A stretch of 15,930 nucleotides of DNA from Asparagopsis taxiformis (taxonomy: Eukaryota; Rhodophyta; Florideophyceae; Bonnemaisoniales; Bonnemaisoniaceae): assembly GCA_030407315.1 (NCBI GenBank), contig JALQPE010001666.1:1-15930 (forward strand), given 5' to 3'. A program made the position numbers and the translations under genes. Every line of letters begins with the position of its first letter. Position 1 is the stretch's first letter. The notes beneath the pieces are model-generated. The model had not been told where the DNA came from. It was given only the letters and a program-made list of their open reading frames with translations, and did not search any database. This document shows positions 7,909-15,930 of the stretch, one piece after another.

Positions 7909-8969
7909 ACTTTGCATCCGACAATGCGAGCCCTGTTCCGCAGCAGGTTCTTGACGTCCTGGCGCGGGTGAACAGCGGCGCGGCGGCCAGCTATGGCGCT
8001 GACGACGTTACGGCAGAAGTGGCCGACCGGGTCCGCGACCTGTTTGATGCGCCGGGCGCGGCGGTCTACTTGGTGGCCACCGGTACAGCTGCGAATGCGC
8101 TGTCGCTGGCCACGCTCTGTGCGCCATTCCAAACGATCTTCTGTTCCGAGCACGCGCATATCCACGAGGATGAGTGCAACGCGCCCGAGTTCTACACCGG
8201 CGGCGCCAAGCTGACGCTTGTGCATGGTGGCGACGTGATGACGCCGCCTGCGCTGCGGACCGCCATCCTGGGCGAAGGCAACCGCGGCGTGCATGGCCCG
8301 CAGCGCGGTCCGGTCTCGATCACCAATGTGACCGAGGGCGGGAATGTATATTCGCTGTCCGATGTCGGGGCGCTGTGTGCGGTGGCGCGGGAATACGGGT
8401 TGCCGGTGCACCTTGACGGCGCGCGTTTTGCCAACGCCTGCGTCAAGCTTGGCTGCACCCCGGCCGAGATGACCTGGAAGGCAGGCGTGGACATCGCCGT
8501 TTTCGGCGGCACCAAGAACGGGCTGATGGACGCCGAGGCAGTTGTGATCTTCGATCCCGAGGCACCCGCAGCAGCGGGTTTACCCGGGCGCAAGAATTCG
8601 AGCTGCGGGTGAAGCGCGCGGGCCATCTCTATTCAAAGCACCGCTACGTCGCCGCCCAAATGCTGGCCTACCTCGAGGACGACCTCTGGCGCGATCTGCG
8701 CAACAGGCCAACGACGCTGCGAAGCGCTGGCTCGGGGCCTCGGGGAGATGGGCCTCGAGATCGTGAACCCGACCCGCGCCAACATGCTCTTCTTTCGCGC
8801 GCCCCTGCGGGCGCACGAGGCAGCCCAGGCGGCGGGTGCGGTCTATGCGCTTTGGGGCAACCCGCCCGATAACGCCGATGACCCGGCGCTTGCGCGGCTG
8901 GTGTGTAACTGGTCCACGACCGAGGCCGAAATCGCGGAATTTCTGGACGTCATGCGCGCCGCGCTGTGA
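7905..8969 (+). CDS. Threonine aldolase family PLP enzyme (frameshifted)
   Basis: This is probably a low-specificity L-threonine aldolase, a PLP enzyme that splits threonine or related beta-hydroxy amino acids to glycine and an aldehyde. The start ATG at 7905 gives MNFASDNASPVPQQVLDVL. Motifs in order are ASYGADDVT, VYLVATGTAANALSL (cofactor phosphate region), EHAHIHEDECNAPEFYTGG, SITNVTEGGNVYSL, GLPVHLDGARFANA (the aspartate that contacts the PLP ring) and FGGTKNGL with the PLP lysine at about residue 207. KRAGHLYSKHRYVAAQM and CNWSTTEAEIAEF follow. The span of about 355 residues is slightly longer than the usual 340-350. Frame breaks lie near 8580, 8700 and 8740. Exact substrate preference and stereochemistry cannot be read. 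Confidence 0.9.
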
Positions 8970-8993
8970 CCGGGGGCTTCACAGCCTGCCCTG

Positions 8994-9021
8994 CCTGCCG
9001 CTAGACTGACCTGGCGGCAGG
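8994..9021 (+). promoter_or_regulatory. Hairpin covering the ribosome binding site of the isomerase-like gene
   Basis: CCTGCCGC (8994-9001) and GCGGCAGG (9014-9021) form a perfect 8-bp stem with a 12-nt loop. The right arm runs into the Shine-Dalgarno GGCAGGAGG, 8 bases before the ATG at 9032. It could regulate translation or serve as a weak terminator of the upstream gene. Confidence 0.4.
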
Positions 9022-9031
9022 AGGTTCCCAC

Positions 9032-9623
9032 ATGGCCCGGCTGGATTTCTGGTATTCGATCGGCAGCACCTACAGTTACCTGACAGTCGCGCGGATGCGA
9101 GAGTATGCGCGGGATCACGGCCTGCAGGTGACATGGCGTCCCTTTGACGTGCGCCGGATCATGATGGCCCAGAACAACATCCCCTTCGCGACAAGCCGAT
9201 CAAGACAGCCTACATGTGGCGCGACATGGAACGGCGGGCCGAGCTCTTCGGTCTGCCAATCAATGTGCCCGCCCCTACCCGCTGCCCGACCTGCCCCTGG
9301 CCAACAGGTGGCGGTTTCTGGGCATGACAGAGGGCTGGGGAGAGGATTACACGATCGAGACCTACCGCCGCTGGTTCATAGAGGGGCAGGAGGCGGGCAG
9401 CGATCCGAACCTGTCGGACAGCCTGCGGGCCGTGGGACAGGACCCCGCCGCAGTGCTGGCCCGGGCCGCTGGCGAGGAAGGCACAGAGCTGCTGACCGCT
9501 GAAACCGACAAGGCCGAAGCCCTGGGCATCTTTGGCAGCCCCTCTTTCGTCGTGGGGGCCGAATTGTTCTGGGGCGACGACCGGCTGGACGAGGCGGCAG
9601 CATGGGCTGCACGGGCGGCATGA
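9032..9623 (+). CDS. 2-hydroxychromene-2-carboxylate isomerase-like, DsbA-fold protein (frameshifted)
   Basis: The protein belongs to the kappa-GST/HCCA isomerase branch of the DsbA fold. Relatives isomerise 2-hydroxychromene-2-carboxylate in naphthalene breakdown using glutathione, but most chromosomal copies have unknown substrates. It starts MARLDFWYSIGSTYSYLTVARM, the typical first strand and active-site loop with Ser in place of the DsbA CxxC. Later segments are WRPFDVRRIM, KTAYMWRDMERRAELFG, LANRWRFL and GIFGSPSFVVGAELFWGDDRLDEA, the cis-Pro region and C-terminal signature. The length is about 198 residues. Frame breaks lie near 9188 and 9273. A strong AGGAGG precedes the start. No aromatic-degradation genes are nearby, so a general glutathione-linked role is more likely. 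Confidence 0.85.
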
Positions 9624-9630
9624 TCCCGCC

Positions 9631-9648
9631 CGGGACCGGTACGGCCCG
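9631..9648. terminator. Possible short bidirectional hairpin between convergent genes
   Basis: CGGG pairs with CCCG and then, past a bulged A, CCG pairs with CGG around a 3-nt loop. It occupies the 26-base gap between the isomerase-like gene and hspQ. The hairpin is weak and has no T tract. Confidence 0.25.
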
Positions 9649-9649
9649 C

Positions 9650-9975
9650 TCAGTTCATCTGGAAATGCAGCGCGTAAGAACCATCCTCGAAGGCGCCGAA
9701 GAGATCGGGAATATCGGGATGGTCCACCGGCTCGCCGGAATAGTCGGCGACGAGGTTCTGTTCGGACACATAGGCCACGTAAAAGCTCTGATCGTTTTCC
9801 GCCAACAGATGATAGAAGGGCTGCTTCTTGGACGGGCGGCTGTCCTCGGGATGGATTCGTACCATTCCTCGGTGTTGGAGAATTCGGGATCGACATCGAA
9901 CACCACGCCCCGGAAGGGGTGCTTGCGGTGGCGGACAACCTGACCCAAGTGATATTTCGCGCGATTGTGCAACAT
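9650..9975 (-). CDS. hspQ: Heat shock protein HspQ (YccV-type, one frame break)
   Basis: HspQ is a small protein that binds hemimethylated DNA in vitro and, in enterobacteria, acts as a Lon specificity factor. The start ATG at 9975 gives MLHNRAKYHLGQVVRHRKHP. It continues FRGVVFDVDPEFSNTEEWY, KKQPFYHLLAEND, AYVSEQNLVADYSGEPVDHP and ends SYALHFQMN, all diagnostic. The length is 108 residues, as expected. One base is missing near 9860, between YESIP and EDSRP. AGGAAGAGG serves as Shine-Dalgarno. It converges with the isomerase-like gene, 26 bases away. A heat-shock (RpoH) promoter would be expected upstream, but I could not identify a convincing one. Confidence 0.95.
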
Positions 9976-10181
9976 AACGAACCTCTTCCTGCCTCCTTGA
10001 TACCGTTTCCGCCAGTGTCTTGTCCAACTTTCGCCTCAAATTGGCGGGAAACACTCTGTGAAACACACGCCAACAGTGCAATTCATGCGGCAAGGACACA
10101 GGTTTCCCGACGCCATGCCTGGTAACAGCGGCCACCCGCTGGACGTGAGGAAATGTGATTCCCTCGCCCGGCGCAATCAGC

Positions 10182-10187
10182 TAAAAT
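10182..10187 (+). promoter_or_regulatory. Candidate -10 box for the lipoprotein gene
   Basis: TAAAAT is close to the -10 consensus and lies 17 bases after TTCCCT, a poor -35 match. A start of transcription near 10194 would place the ATG at 10186 upstream of the message, which favours the start codon at 10225. Confidence 0.3.
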
Positions 10188-10224
10188 GAGCATCAATAAA
10201 AAGACAAAGCGAGGCGAGTGGCAA

Positions 10225-10817
10225 ATGAGCAGAGTCCTTCGCGCCTTGGTGATCGTGCTTCTGGCGGCCTCCTGTGGGGGTGGCGGCGGATCTGGCACGT
10301 CTCCGCGCAACCTGGACAACGCCTGTTCGATTCTCGAACAGCGACCCGGATATTATCGTGCCTTCCGCAGTGCCGAACGGCGCTGGGGCGTACCAGTGCA
10401 CGTCCAGATGGCAACGATCTACCAGGAGAGCAAGTTCGACAGCGACGCGCGAACCCCCTTCCGGTACAGCCTGGGCGTGATCCCGATCGGCCGGCAAAGC
10501 TCGGCCTTCGGTTACAGCCAGGCGCTGGACGGCACTGGGACGAATACCTGGCCGACGTGGGCCGGCGTGGCGCGCGCCGCGACAACATCCGCGACGCGAC
10601 TGATTTCATGGGCTGGTACATGGATCTGTCGCGCAAGGAGCTTGGCATCCCGATGTCTGACGCGCGGCGCCACTACCTTGCCTACCACGAGGGGCGCGCA
10701 GGCTATCGTCGGGGCAGCTACAACGCCAAGTCCTGGCTGCTGCGCGTCTCGACCCAGGTCGGCGAGCGCGCGGTGCTCTACGAACGGCAACTCCGGAACT
10801 GCCGCGCCGCACGGTAA
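10225..10817 (+). CDS. Lytic transglycosylase-like (SLT domain) lipoprotein (one frame break)
   Basis: This is probably a membrane-anchored murein-acting protein in the periplasm. The start at 10225 gives MSRVLRALVIVLLAASCGGG, a signal peptide with lipobox LAASC that places the lipidated cysteine at residue 17. The SLT-like domain follows, with VQMATIYQESKFD carrying the likely catalytic Glu in an ESxF context (about residues 66-78). AFGYSQALDGTWDEY and GWYMDLSRKEL come next, then HYLAYHEGRAGYRRGSY. The length is about 197 residues. One base is missing near 10540, after LDGT. GAGGCGAG lies upstream as Shine-Dalgarno. An upstream in-frame ATG at 10186 would add 13 charged residues before the signal peptide and is less likely. 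Peptidoglycan cleavage is inferred from the family, not shown. Confidence 0.82.
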
Positions 10818-10824
10818 GGCGGAC

Positions 10825-10850
10825 GTGCGGCCCCCGCGCGGGGGCCGCAC
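10825..10850. terminator. Bidirectional hairpin between the lipoprotein gene and lolA
   Basis: A perfect palindrome with 11-bp arms (GTGCGGCCCCC and its complement) and a GCGC centre sits 7 bases past the lipoprotein stop and 7 bases past the lolA stop on the other strand. It is very GC-rich and lacks a T run. Its position between convergent genes supports a shared terminator. Confidence 0.65.
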
Positions 10851-10857
10851 GATCAGC

Positions 10858-11453
10858 TCAGCGTTTGAGCTTGGACAGTTCCTTGTCGATCGAGAAGACG
10901 CTGTTGGGCAGATCGGCCTTTTCCAGCCCGCCGAGGATCACCGTGGTCTGGCTGCCATTGCCGTCGGTGATGATCCACTGCCGCAATTCCACCGGTGCGC
11001 CGGTGAACTTCATCTGGATGGTGCCATAATCCGGATTGTCCGGATCCTGCGCGGTGACGGTTGTCGCCGTGCCGTCGTACCCATGCCCCACCACCATGCC
11101 GGCGCGGCTCAGATCCACCTGGCGCGCCAGGATGATCGACAGCGGCGTCTGGCGCAGCGGATAGGTGTCCGGTCGGGCACCCAGCTTGCGATCGAGGATA
11201 TAGACCGCCCCGGCACTGGCCATGACCAGTGCCCGCTCCGGCGGGTTATAGTCGAAAACGCACCTTGCCCGGACGCTTGATCGCGATGTCGCCGGTCGAG
11301 ATCGTGCCGTCGGCATTGATCTGGTGTGAATATGCCCGTGGCCGAGGTGATCGAGTTCAGGTAACGCGAGATCTCGTTCAGAGAGAGTTGTTGCGCCGAG
11401 AGCGGCGCGGCAAGGGTGACAAACGCCAGGGTGGCGAAAAGGGTGCGGAGCAT
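10858..11453 (-). CDS. lolA: Outer-membrane lipoprotein carrier protein LolA (frameshifted)
   Basis: LolA is the periplasmic chaperone that carries lipoproteins from the inner-membrane LolCDE complex to the outer membrane. The start ATG at 11453 gives MLRTLFATLAFVTLAAPLSA, a signal peptide likely cut before QQLSLNEISRYLNS. The sequence continues ATGIFTQINADGTISTGD, IKRPGKVRFDYNPPERALVM and YILDRKLGARPDTYPLRQTPL. It ends DLPNSVFSIDKELSKLKR. The length is about 197 residues. Two extra bases, near 11275 and 11325, break the frame; removing them restores normal LolA sequence. AGGAAGGA precedes the start. It follows ftsK on the same strand, a common alphaproteobacterial arrangement, with a 200-base gap that suggests its own promoter. 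Confidence 0.93.
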
Positions 11454-11503
11454 CTTTGGTCCTTCCTGCTCGGATTGCCCGCTGACATGGCACAGCGCGC
11501 GGC

Positions 11504-11534
11504 GCTATGCGATAGCAGGCCTCTTGCAGGTCAA
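11504..11534 (-). promoter_or_regulatory. Weak candidate lolA promoter
   Basis: On the minus strand TTGACC (11529-11534) is a good -35 box. CATAGC (11504-11509) follows after 19 bases, which is longer than ideal and a poor -10. It is listed only because the gap after ftsK implies separate initiation. Confidence 0.25.
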
Positions 11535-11538
11535 TATC

Positions 11539-11643
11539 GGGGCGGAAAGCCGCCCCTTCAATGCCCTCGCCGCCCCTGCTTCTCTCTGCAAAAATACTCC
11601 GGGGGTGAATGCGCCGTAGGCGCAGAGGGGGCCGCGCCCCCTC
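11539..11643 (-). repeat. Multi-hairpin intergenic element and ftsK terminator region
   Basis: Three hairpins sit in the gap between ftsK and lolA: GAGGGGGC/GCCCCCTC (11625-11643, 3-nt loop), TGCGCC/GGCGCA (11610-11624, 3-nt loop) and GGGGCGG/CCGCCCC (11539-11556, 4-nt loop). On the minus strand the first two are followed by CACCCCCGGAGTATTTTTGC, which gives a short U run. The first hairpin lies 12 bases after the ftsK stop. I recall closely similar hairpin-plus-CACCCCCGGAGTATTTTTG segments between genes in many Rhodobacteraceae genomes, so I treat it as a family-wide intergenic element. Only one copy is in this window. Confidence 0.5.
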
Positions 11644-11655
11644 CATGCTCCGGTC

Positions 11656-14600
11656 TCAGGCCTGTTCCGGCACCAGGATTCGCGCTTGCCGACATGGTTG
11701 GCGGGGCTGACGACGCCCTCGTCCTCCATCTGCTCGACCAGGCGCGCGGCCTTGTTGTAGCCGATGCCCAGCTTGCGCTGGATGTAGGAGGTCGAACACT
11801 TCCGATCCTTGATGACGATCTGCACCGCCTGATCGTAAAGCGCATCCTCGCCGCCGGTATTGCCCCGGTGTTCAGGCCCAGCACCGCGTCGATGTTGTCG
11901 GCCTTTTCCTCGTCGGGGCCGGAAACGACCCCGCCGACATATTCCGGCGGACCGAAAGCCTTGAGGTGGTTGACGATTTCCTCGACTTCCTCGTCCGACA
12001 CGAACGGCCCGTGGCAACGGGTGATCTTGGCCCCGCCCGCCATGTAGAGCATGTCGCCCATGCCCAGCAGTTGCTCGGCGCCCATCTCGCCCAGGATGGT
12101 GCGGCTGTCGATCTTGGACGTCACCTGGAAGGAAATCCGGGTCGGGAAGTTGGCCTTGATCGTGCCGGTGATGACGTCGACCGAGGGGCGCTGCGTGGCC
12201 ATGATCAGGTGGATGCCCGAAGCACGCGCCATCTGCGCAAGACGCTGGATGCAGGCTTCGATCTCCTTGCCCGCGACCATCATCAGGTCGGCCATCTCGT
12301 CGACGATGACCACGATGTAGGGCATCTTCTGGGTTCGAATTCCTCGGTCTCGAACACCGGTTCGCCGGTCTCATCGTCGAAGCCGGTCTGAACCGTGCGG
12401 CTGAACATCTCGCCCTTGGACAGCGCATCTTCGACCCGGCTGTTGTAGCCGTCGATGTTCCGCACGCCCATCTTGGACATCTTGCGATAGCGGTCCTCCA
12501 TTTCGCCCACGACCCATTTCAGCGCGACGACGGCCTTTTTCGGATCGGTCACAACGGGCGACAGCAGGTGCGGGATGCCGTCATAGACGGAGAGTTCCAG
12601 CATCTTGGGGTCGATCATCACCAGCCGCAGGTCTTCCGGCGACAGCTTGTAGAGCAGCGACAGGATCATGGTGTTGATCGCCACCGACTTGCCCGAGCCG
12701 GTGGTCCCGCGATGAGCAGGTGGGGCATCTTGGCAAGGTTGGCCACCAGAGGCTCGCCGCCGATGTTCTTGCCCAAGGCCAGCGGCAGCTTGTGCTTGCC
12801 GTCACCGTAGTCGCGGCCCGCCAGAATCTCGCGGAACGAGACCATCTCGCGGTTGTCATTGGGCAGTTCGATGCCGATCACGCTGCGGCCCGGCACGGTC
12901 GAGACACGGCCGAGAGCGCCGACATGGACCGTGCGATGTCGTCGGCCAGGCCGATGACGCGGCTGGCCTTCAGGCCCGGCGCGGGTTCCAGTTCGTACAT
13001 GGTGACAACCGGGCCGGGGCGAACGCTGACGATCTCGCCCTTGATGCCATAGTCGTCCAGCACGGTTTCCAGCATCCGGGCGTTTTCCTCCAGCGCCTCG
13101 TCGGACAGGACATGGCGCTCGATCTTGTCCGGCGACATGAGCAGCGAAAGCGGCGGCAGTTCGTATCCGGCTTGTCGTCGTCAAAGCGCAGTTGCGGCTG
13201 GGCCTCGGCCTGGGCCCGTCTTGAGGGCTGCACGGGCTTGCGCACCGGCTGCTGGACCACCTTCTTGGGTTCCGGCAGCGGCACGGCGGCTCGCTGCTGC
13301 GGCGCGGCCTGCGGGGCCGGTTCCGGCTGGTAGTCGTCGCTCAGCACCTCGGCCTCGTCCGCGTAGTCGTCCTCGACGTCATCCTGGGCGCCGTAGTCGT
13401 CGAAATCGCTGAGGTCCGAGTAGAGTTCGGCATCCACCTCGGGTTCCGCGACCGGGATACGCGGCAGAACGCGCGGCGCCGGTTCCGCAGCCTCTTCCGC
13501 GATGGGCGCGGTCCGGGGGGCCGGTGCCATTCCGGCGCGGGCCAGGTTCGGCGGCGGTGAGGCGCGGCTCGGGCGGCAACGGGCGGTCTGCCGCGGTCAA
13601 CGGCGGTTCGGGCGGCAGCGCAGGCTGGCGCGGCGTGTCGCGAAAGACGATGGGTTGCGGACCATAGCCACGCCCCTTGGTCAACGGCTTGTCTGCCATG
13701 ATGCCGGGTGTCTGGCGCCCCGGCAGCACCGTGCTGCGGGATTTCACCGCACGGGCGATCTTGGCGCGAATGCGATCCTCTCCCGGCACGTCGACGTCAT
13801 GGTCGATCAGCTCCTCGACCAGCTCGGGTTCCGGCAGCGGATCGGGGTCCGCCCGGCGGATCATGCGCGACAGAAAGCCCTGTTTCTCGGGCTGCGGTGC
13901 AGGAGCTTCTTCGAGGATGTCCTCGTCCGGGTCATAGAACCCTGCCTCGGGCGAGGCGGCACGCCCATGTCCGCACGCAGCACGCGCGAGGCAGGCGGCA
14001 CTGCGGCGGGCGCCGGTTTCGGCGGTGGCGAGAAGATCGGCCTCTTGCGCGGCTTCGGCGGCGGCGGCCCGACGCTCGGCCCGGGCGGCGCGGCGTTCGG
14101 CATTGGCGGCCTGCATCCGCTGCGCCATCGTCATCGTGCCGCTGGCGCCCCGTCCCATCAGGCGCACCAGCGTCGCGTAGGTCATGACCAGGCTGACCAG
14201 CAGGAAGCGACCCAGCGATTTAAGCTCCTCGCGGGTAAAGCCAGCACGAAGGCGCCCAGCGGAGGATTCCGGCGCCCAGCCCCAGCTGCATGATCTTCAG
14301 TCCGTCGCCGGGGCAAAGGGCAGCACGTTGAGAGCAGAGCCCATCATCATGTCACCAAAAAGCCCGCCAAGGCCAAAGTGGTGCGTCCATCCGGCGGATT
14401 CGTGCAGGCCCGAGGGCATAGACCGCACAAAGCGCCACCCAGATGGGCGAGAAGATCAGGCAGGAAAAGGCGCGGCCATTGCCCTGGTGCAGGGCCAGGC
14501 GCCACCCCCCAGGCCAGGAAGACGGCTGCCAGCGCCCAGGTCCCGAGGCCGATGATCATGAACAGCGGCGCGGCGACATAGGCACCAAGCCGCCCCATCC

Positions 14601-14791
14601 AGTTCTGCACCGGCGCGTCCGTGGCCGACAGCCAGGACGGATCATCCGGCGTGTACGAGGCGATCATGGCCGCCACCATCAGCCCAGCGCAACCAGCGCC
14701 AGCCCGATCAGCTCGCGACCGCGCTTTCCAGCGTCGCGGCGGTGTTGGTGTCGAACAGGGGATCACGGCCCCGTGCCTGGAAAGATGCCAT
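11656..14791 (-). CDS. ftsK: DNA translocase FtsK (many frame breaks)
   Basis: FtsK anchors at the division septum and pumps chromosome DNA, aiding dimer resolution with XerCD. The start ATG at 14791 gives [19 protein letters not shown]. About four membrane helices occupy the first 200 residues, including [17 protein letters not shown] and [19 protein letters not shown] long linker (about residues 200-540) follows, with an Ala/Arg-rich stretch near [18 protein letters not shown] and an acidic, Pro-rich part. The motor carries Walker A GTTGSGKS (about residue 694), Walker [13 protein letters not shown] (about 827) and [14 protein letters not shown]. The C-terminal winged-helix gamma domain shows [24 protein letters not shown] and ends GKREILVPEQA. 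The span fits about 1045 residues. There are at least ten breaks, including near 11684, 11865, 12330, 12708 (inside Walker A), 12910, 13165, 13540, 13960, 14260 and 14700. Confidence 0.96.
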
Positions 14792-14812
14792 CTTCGCCTC
14801 GTCTTTTTTTAA

Positions 14813-15930
14813 TTATGTGAACAGGCAGTCCGGATCCGGGTCAGCCCATCCCTTGTCTCGTCCTGAGGCGCGACAAGCGCCGCGCGGATGTACCCCTGTC
14901 CCGGGTTTCCATCCGCCGTGTCGCGCGACAGGTAGGCGCCGGGCAGGACCCGGACGCCGGTTTCCGTCCACAGCTTGAACGTCGCCGCCTCGCCGTCCTC
15001 GACCGGCAACAGACGAACATGCCCGCCCGCGGGGACATGTAGCCCGGGGACATTGCCCAGGATCTCGTCCGCCAGGGCGTATTTCTGCGCCCACAGCGCA
15101 CGGTTCTCGCGCACATGTTTCCTCGTCCGTCCAGAGCGCCTCTGACACATGTTGCAGAGGCAACGGCACCGGGCGCCGGAATAGGCCGCAGCTGGCGCAG
15201 GCGCGCGATGCTTTCGGCCCGCCCGCCACGAAACCGGAGCGCAGGCCCGGCAGGTTCGAGCGTTTTGGACAGCGAATGCAGCGACAGCACCCGTTCGGGA
15301 TGTGCGCCCATCGCCGCGGCCACCTCCAGCGCGCCGGCGGGCGGCGTGTCGCGGTACAGCTCGGCGTAACATTCATCGGCCACGATCTGGAAGTCGTGCT
15401 TTTCCGCAAGGCCGATCAATTCGCGCCAATAGGCCTCGTCCGCCATGACCCCCTGCGGGTTGGCGGGCGAGCAGATGTAGCACAGCGCGGTGCGGTCCAG
15501 AACCTCGGCCGGCAGGCCGGCAAAGTCCGGCAGGTGCCCGGTCTCGGCGGTGGCGGGCGCAAAGACAGGATCGGCCCCGACCGAAATCGCCGAGATCATG
15601 TAGACTTGGTAGAACGGGTTGGGCATCAGCACCGCCGGGCGCTGGCCCGCTTCTGCTCGGGGCAAAGCGCCATGCCGATATTGTACAGCCCCTCGCGCGT
15701 GCCGTTCAGGTTCATGACCTGCGTCGCCGGATCGAGGCTGACGCCGTAACGCCGGTTCAGCCAGCCCGCGATGGCGCCGCGCAGCTCTGCGGTGCCTTCG
15801 TTCGGCGGGTAGCGGCCGAAATCGGCGGCATGGCGCGCGATGATCTCGGAAATCCATGCCGGAAAACGGGTGTTTCGGCTCTCCGATGGACATGTGCAGC
15901 ACAGAACCGCCCGGATCATGATGATCCAGA
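14813..15930 (-). CDS. dapC: DapC-like class I/II aminotransferase (frameshifted, 5' end outside window)
   Basis: This is a PLP-dependent aminotransferase, most like N-succinyldiaminopimelate aminotransferase of lysine and peptidoglycan precursor synthesis. The first visible residues are LDHHDPGGSVLHMSIGEP, so perhaps 20 residues lie beyond the edge. Then come GRYPPNEGTAELRGAIAGWL, NLNGTREGLYNIGMALCP, LMPNPFYQVYMISAIS and ICSPANPQGVMA. DECYAELY follows, then SLHSLSKRSNLPGLRSGFVAG with the PLP lysine in SLSK; the SKRSN..G.RSGF pattern favours DapC. The end reads LPGAYLSRDTADGNPGQGYIR. As printed the frame ends at 14809, but one missing G near 14830 would give RIRDCLFT and a TAA at 14813, which I prefer. 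Other breaks lie near 15115, 15175, 15260, 15640 and 15870. ftsK starts 21 bases downstream, probably in the same transcript. Confidence 0.8.

Noticed and set aside
9210..10073. Long minus-strand frame opposite the isomerase-like gene and through hspQ
   Set aside because: The plus strand encodes a recognisable DsbA-fold protein and hspQ is read in other frames. This frame has no family resemblance.
10186..10224. Upstream ATG at 10186 as start of the lipoprotein gene
   Set aside because: It would put a charged 13-residue extension before the signal peptide and falls inside the candidate -10 box. The ATG at 10225 has a better ribosome binding site.
13502..14293. Plus-strand open frame of 263 codons inside ftsK
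   Set aside because: It is antisense to clear FtsK sequence, Gly/Arg-rich and without motifs, as expected for a shadow of a GC-rich linker.
14804..14810. Run of seven T between the aminotransferase gene and ftsK as a terminator tail
   Set aside because: No stem lies next to it in either direction, and the genes on both sides run on the minus strand with only 21 bases between them.
1..15930. CRISPR arrays, transposases, phage genes, toxin or defence modules
   Set aside because: I looked on both strands and found no spaced direct repeats, transposase motifs or defence-type domains. All gene-sized regions are accounted for by core-type genes.

Overview
The window looks like about 16 kb of chromosome from a high-GC alphaproteobacterium, most likely a Rhodobacteraceae/Roseobacter-group member. 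The evidence is the GC-rich coding style, strong protein resemblance (rpmI, rplT, pheS, ftsK, lolA, hspQ, DUF1244, a YcgN-type protein), and the ftsK-lolA and rpmI-rplT-pheS gene orders. Family calls rest on motifs I can read, not on a search. Almost every gene is broken by single-base gains or losses, mostly in short homopolymers. I read these as sequencing or assembly errors, not gene decay, because each reading frame resumes with conserved sequence. Coordinates below span the whole gene across the breaks.

Left part (1-2034, minus strand): rpmI and rplT (L35, L20) behind a plausible promoter and closed by a good terminator. Then come a 76-nt tRNA-like element with an Asp-type GUC anticodon and several non-canonical positions, a ChaC-type gamma-glutamylcyclotransferase, and the 5' part of pheS. 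A divergent AI-2E family membrane protein occupies 2294-3443.

Centre (3452-9623): pyruvate kinase followed by a small two-helix membrane protein on the minus strand, with a LacI-type palindrome just downstream of the predicted pyk promoter. Divergent from these is a plus-strand pair, an N-formylglutamate amidohydrolase-family protein and a DUF1244 protein. After a GC-rich hairpin comes ribF, which overlaps a YcgN-family cysteine-rich protein by ATGA; that gene in turn overlaps a threonine aldolase-family gene. A DsbA-fold 2-hydroxychromene-2-carboxylate isomerase-like protein follows.

Right part (9650-15930): hspQ (minus), a lytic-transglycosylase-like lipoprotein (plus), a strong bidirectional hairpin, lolA (minus), an intergenic multi-hairpin element, ftsK (minus), and a DapC-like aminotransferase (minus) running off the right edge.

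I see no CRISPR array, transposase, phage gene, toxin gene or defence system. The content is mostly housekeeping. The items most worth a second look are the odd tRNA-like element, the pyk operator, the ftsK-lolA intergenic element, and two hairpins that cover ribosome binding sites.
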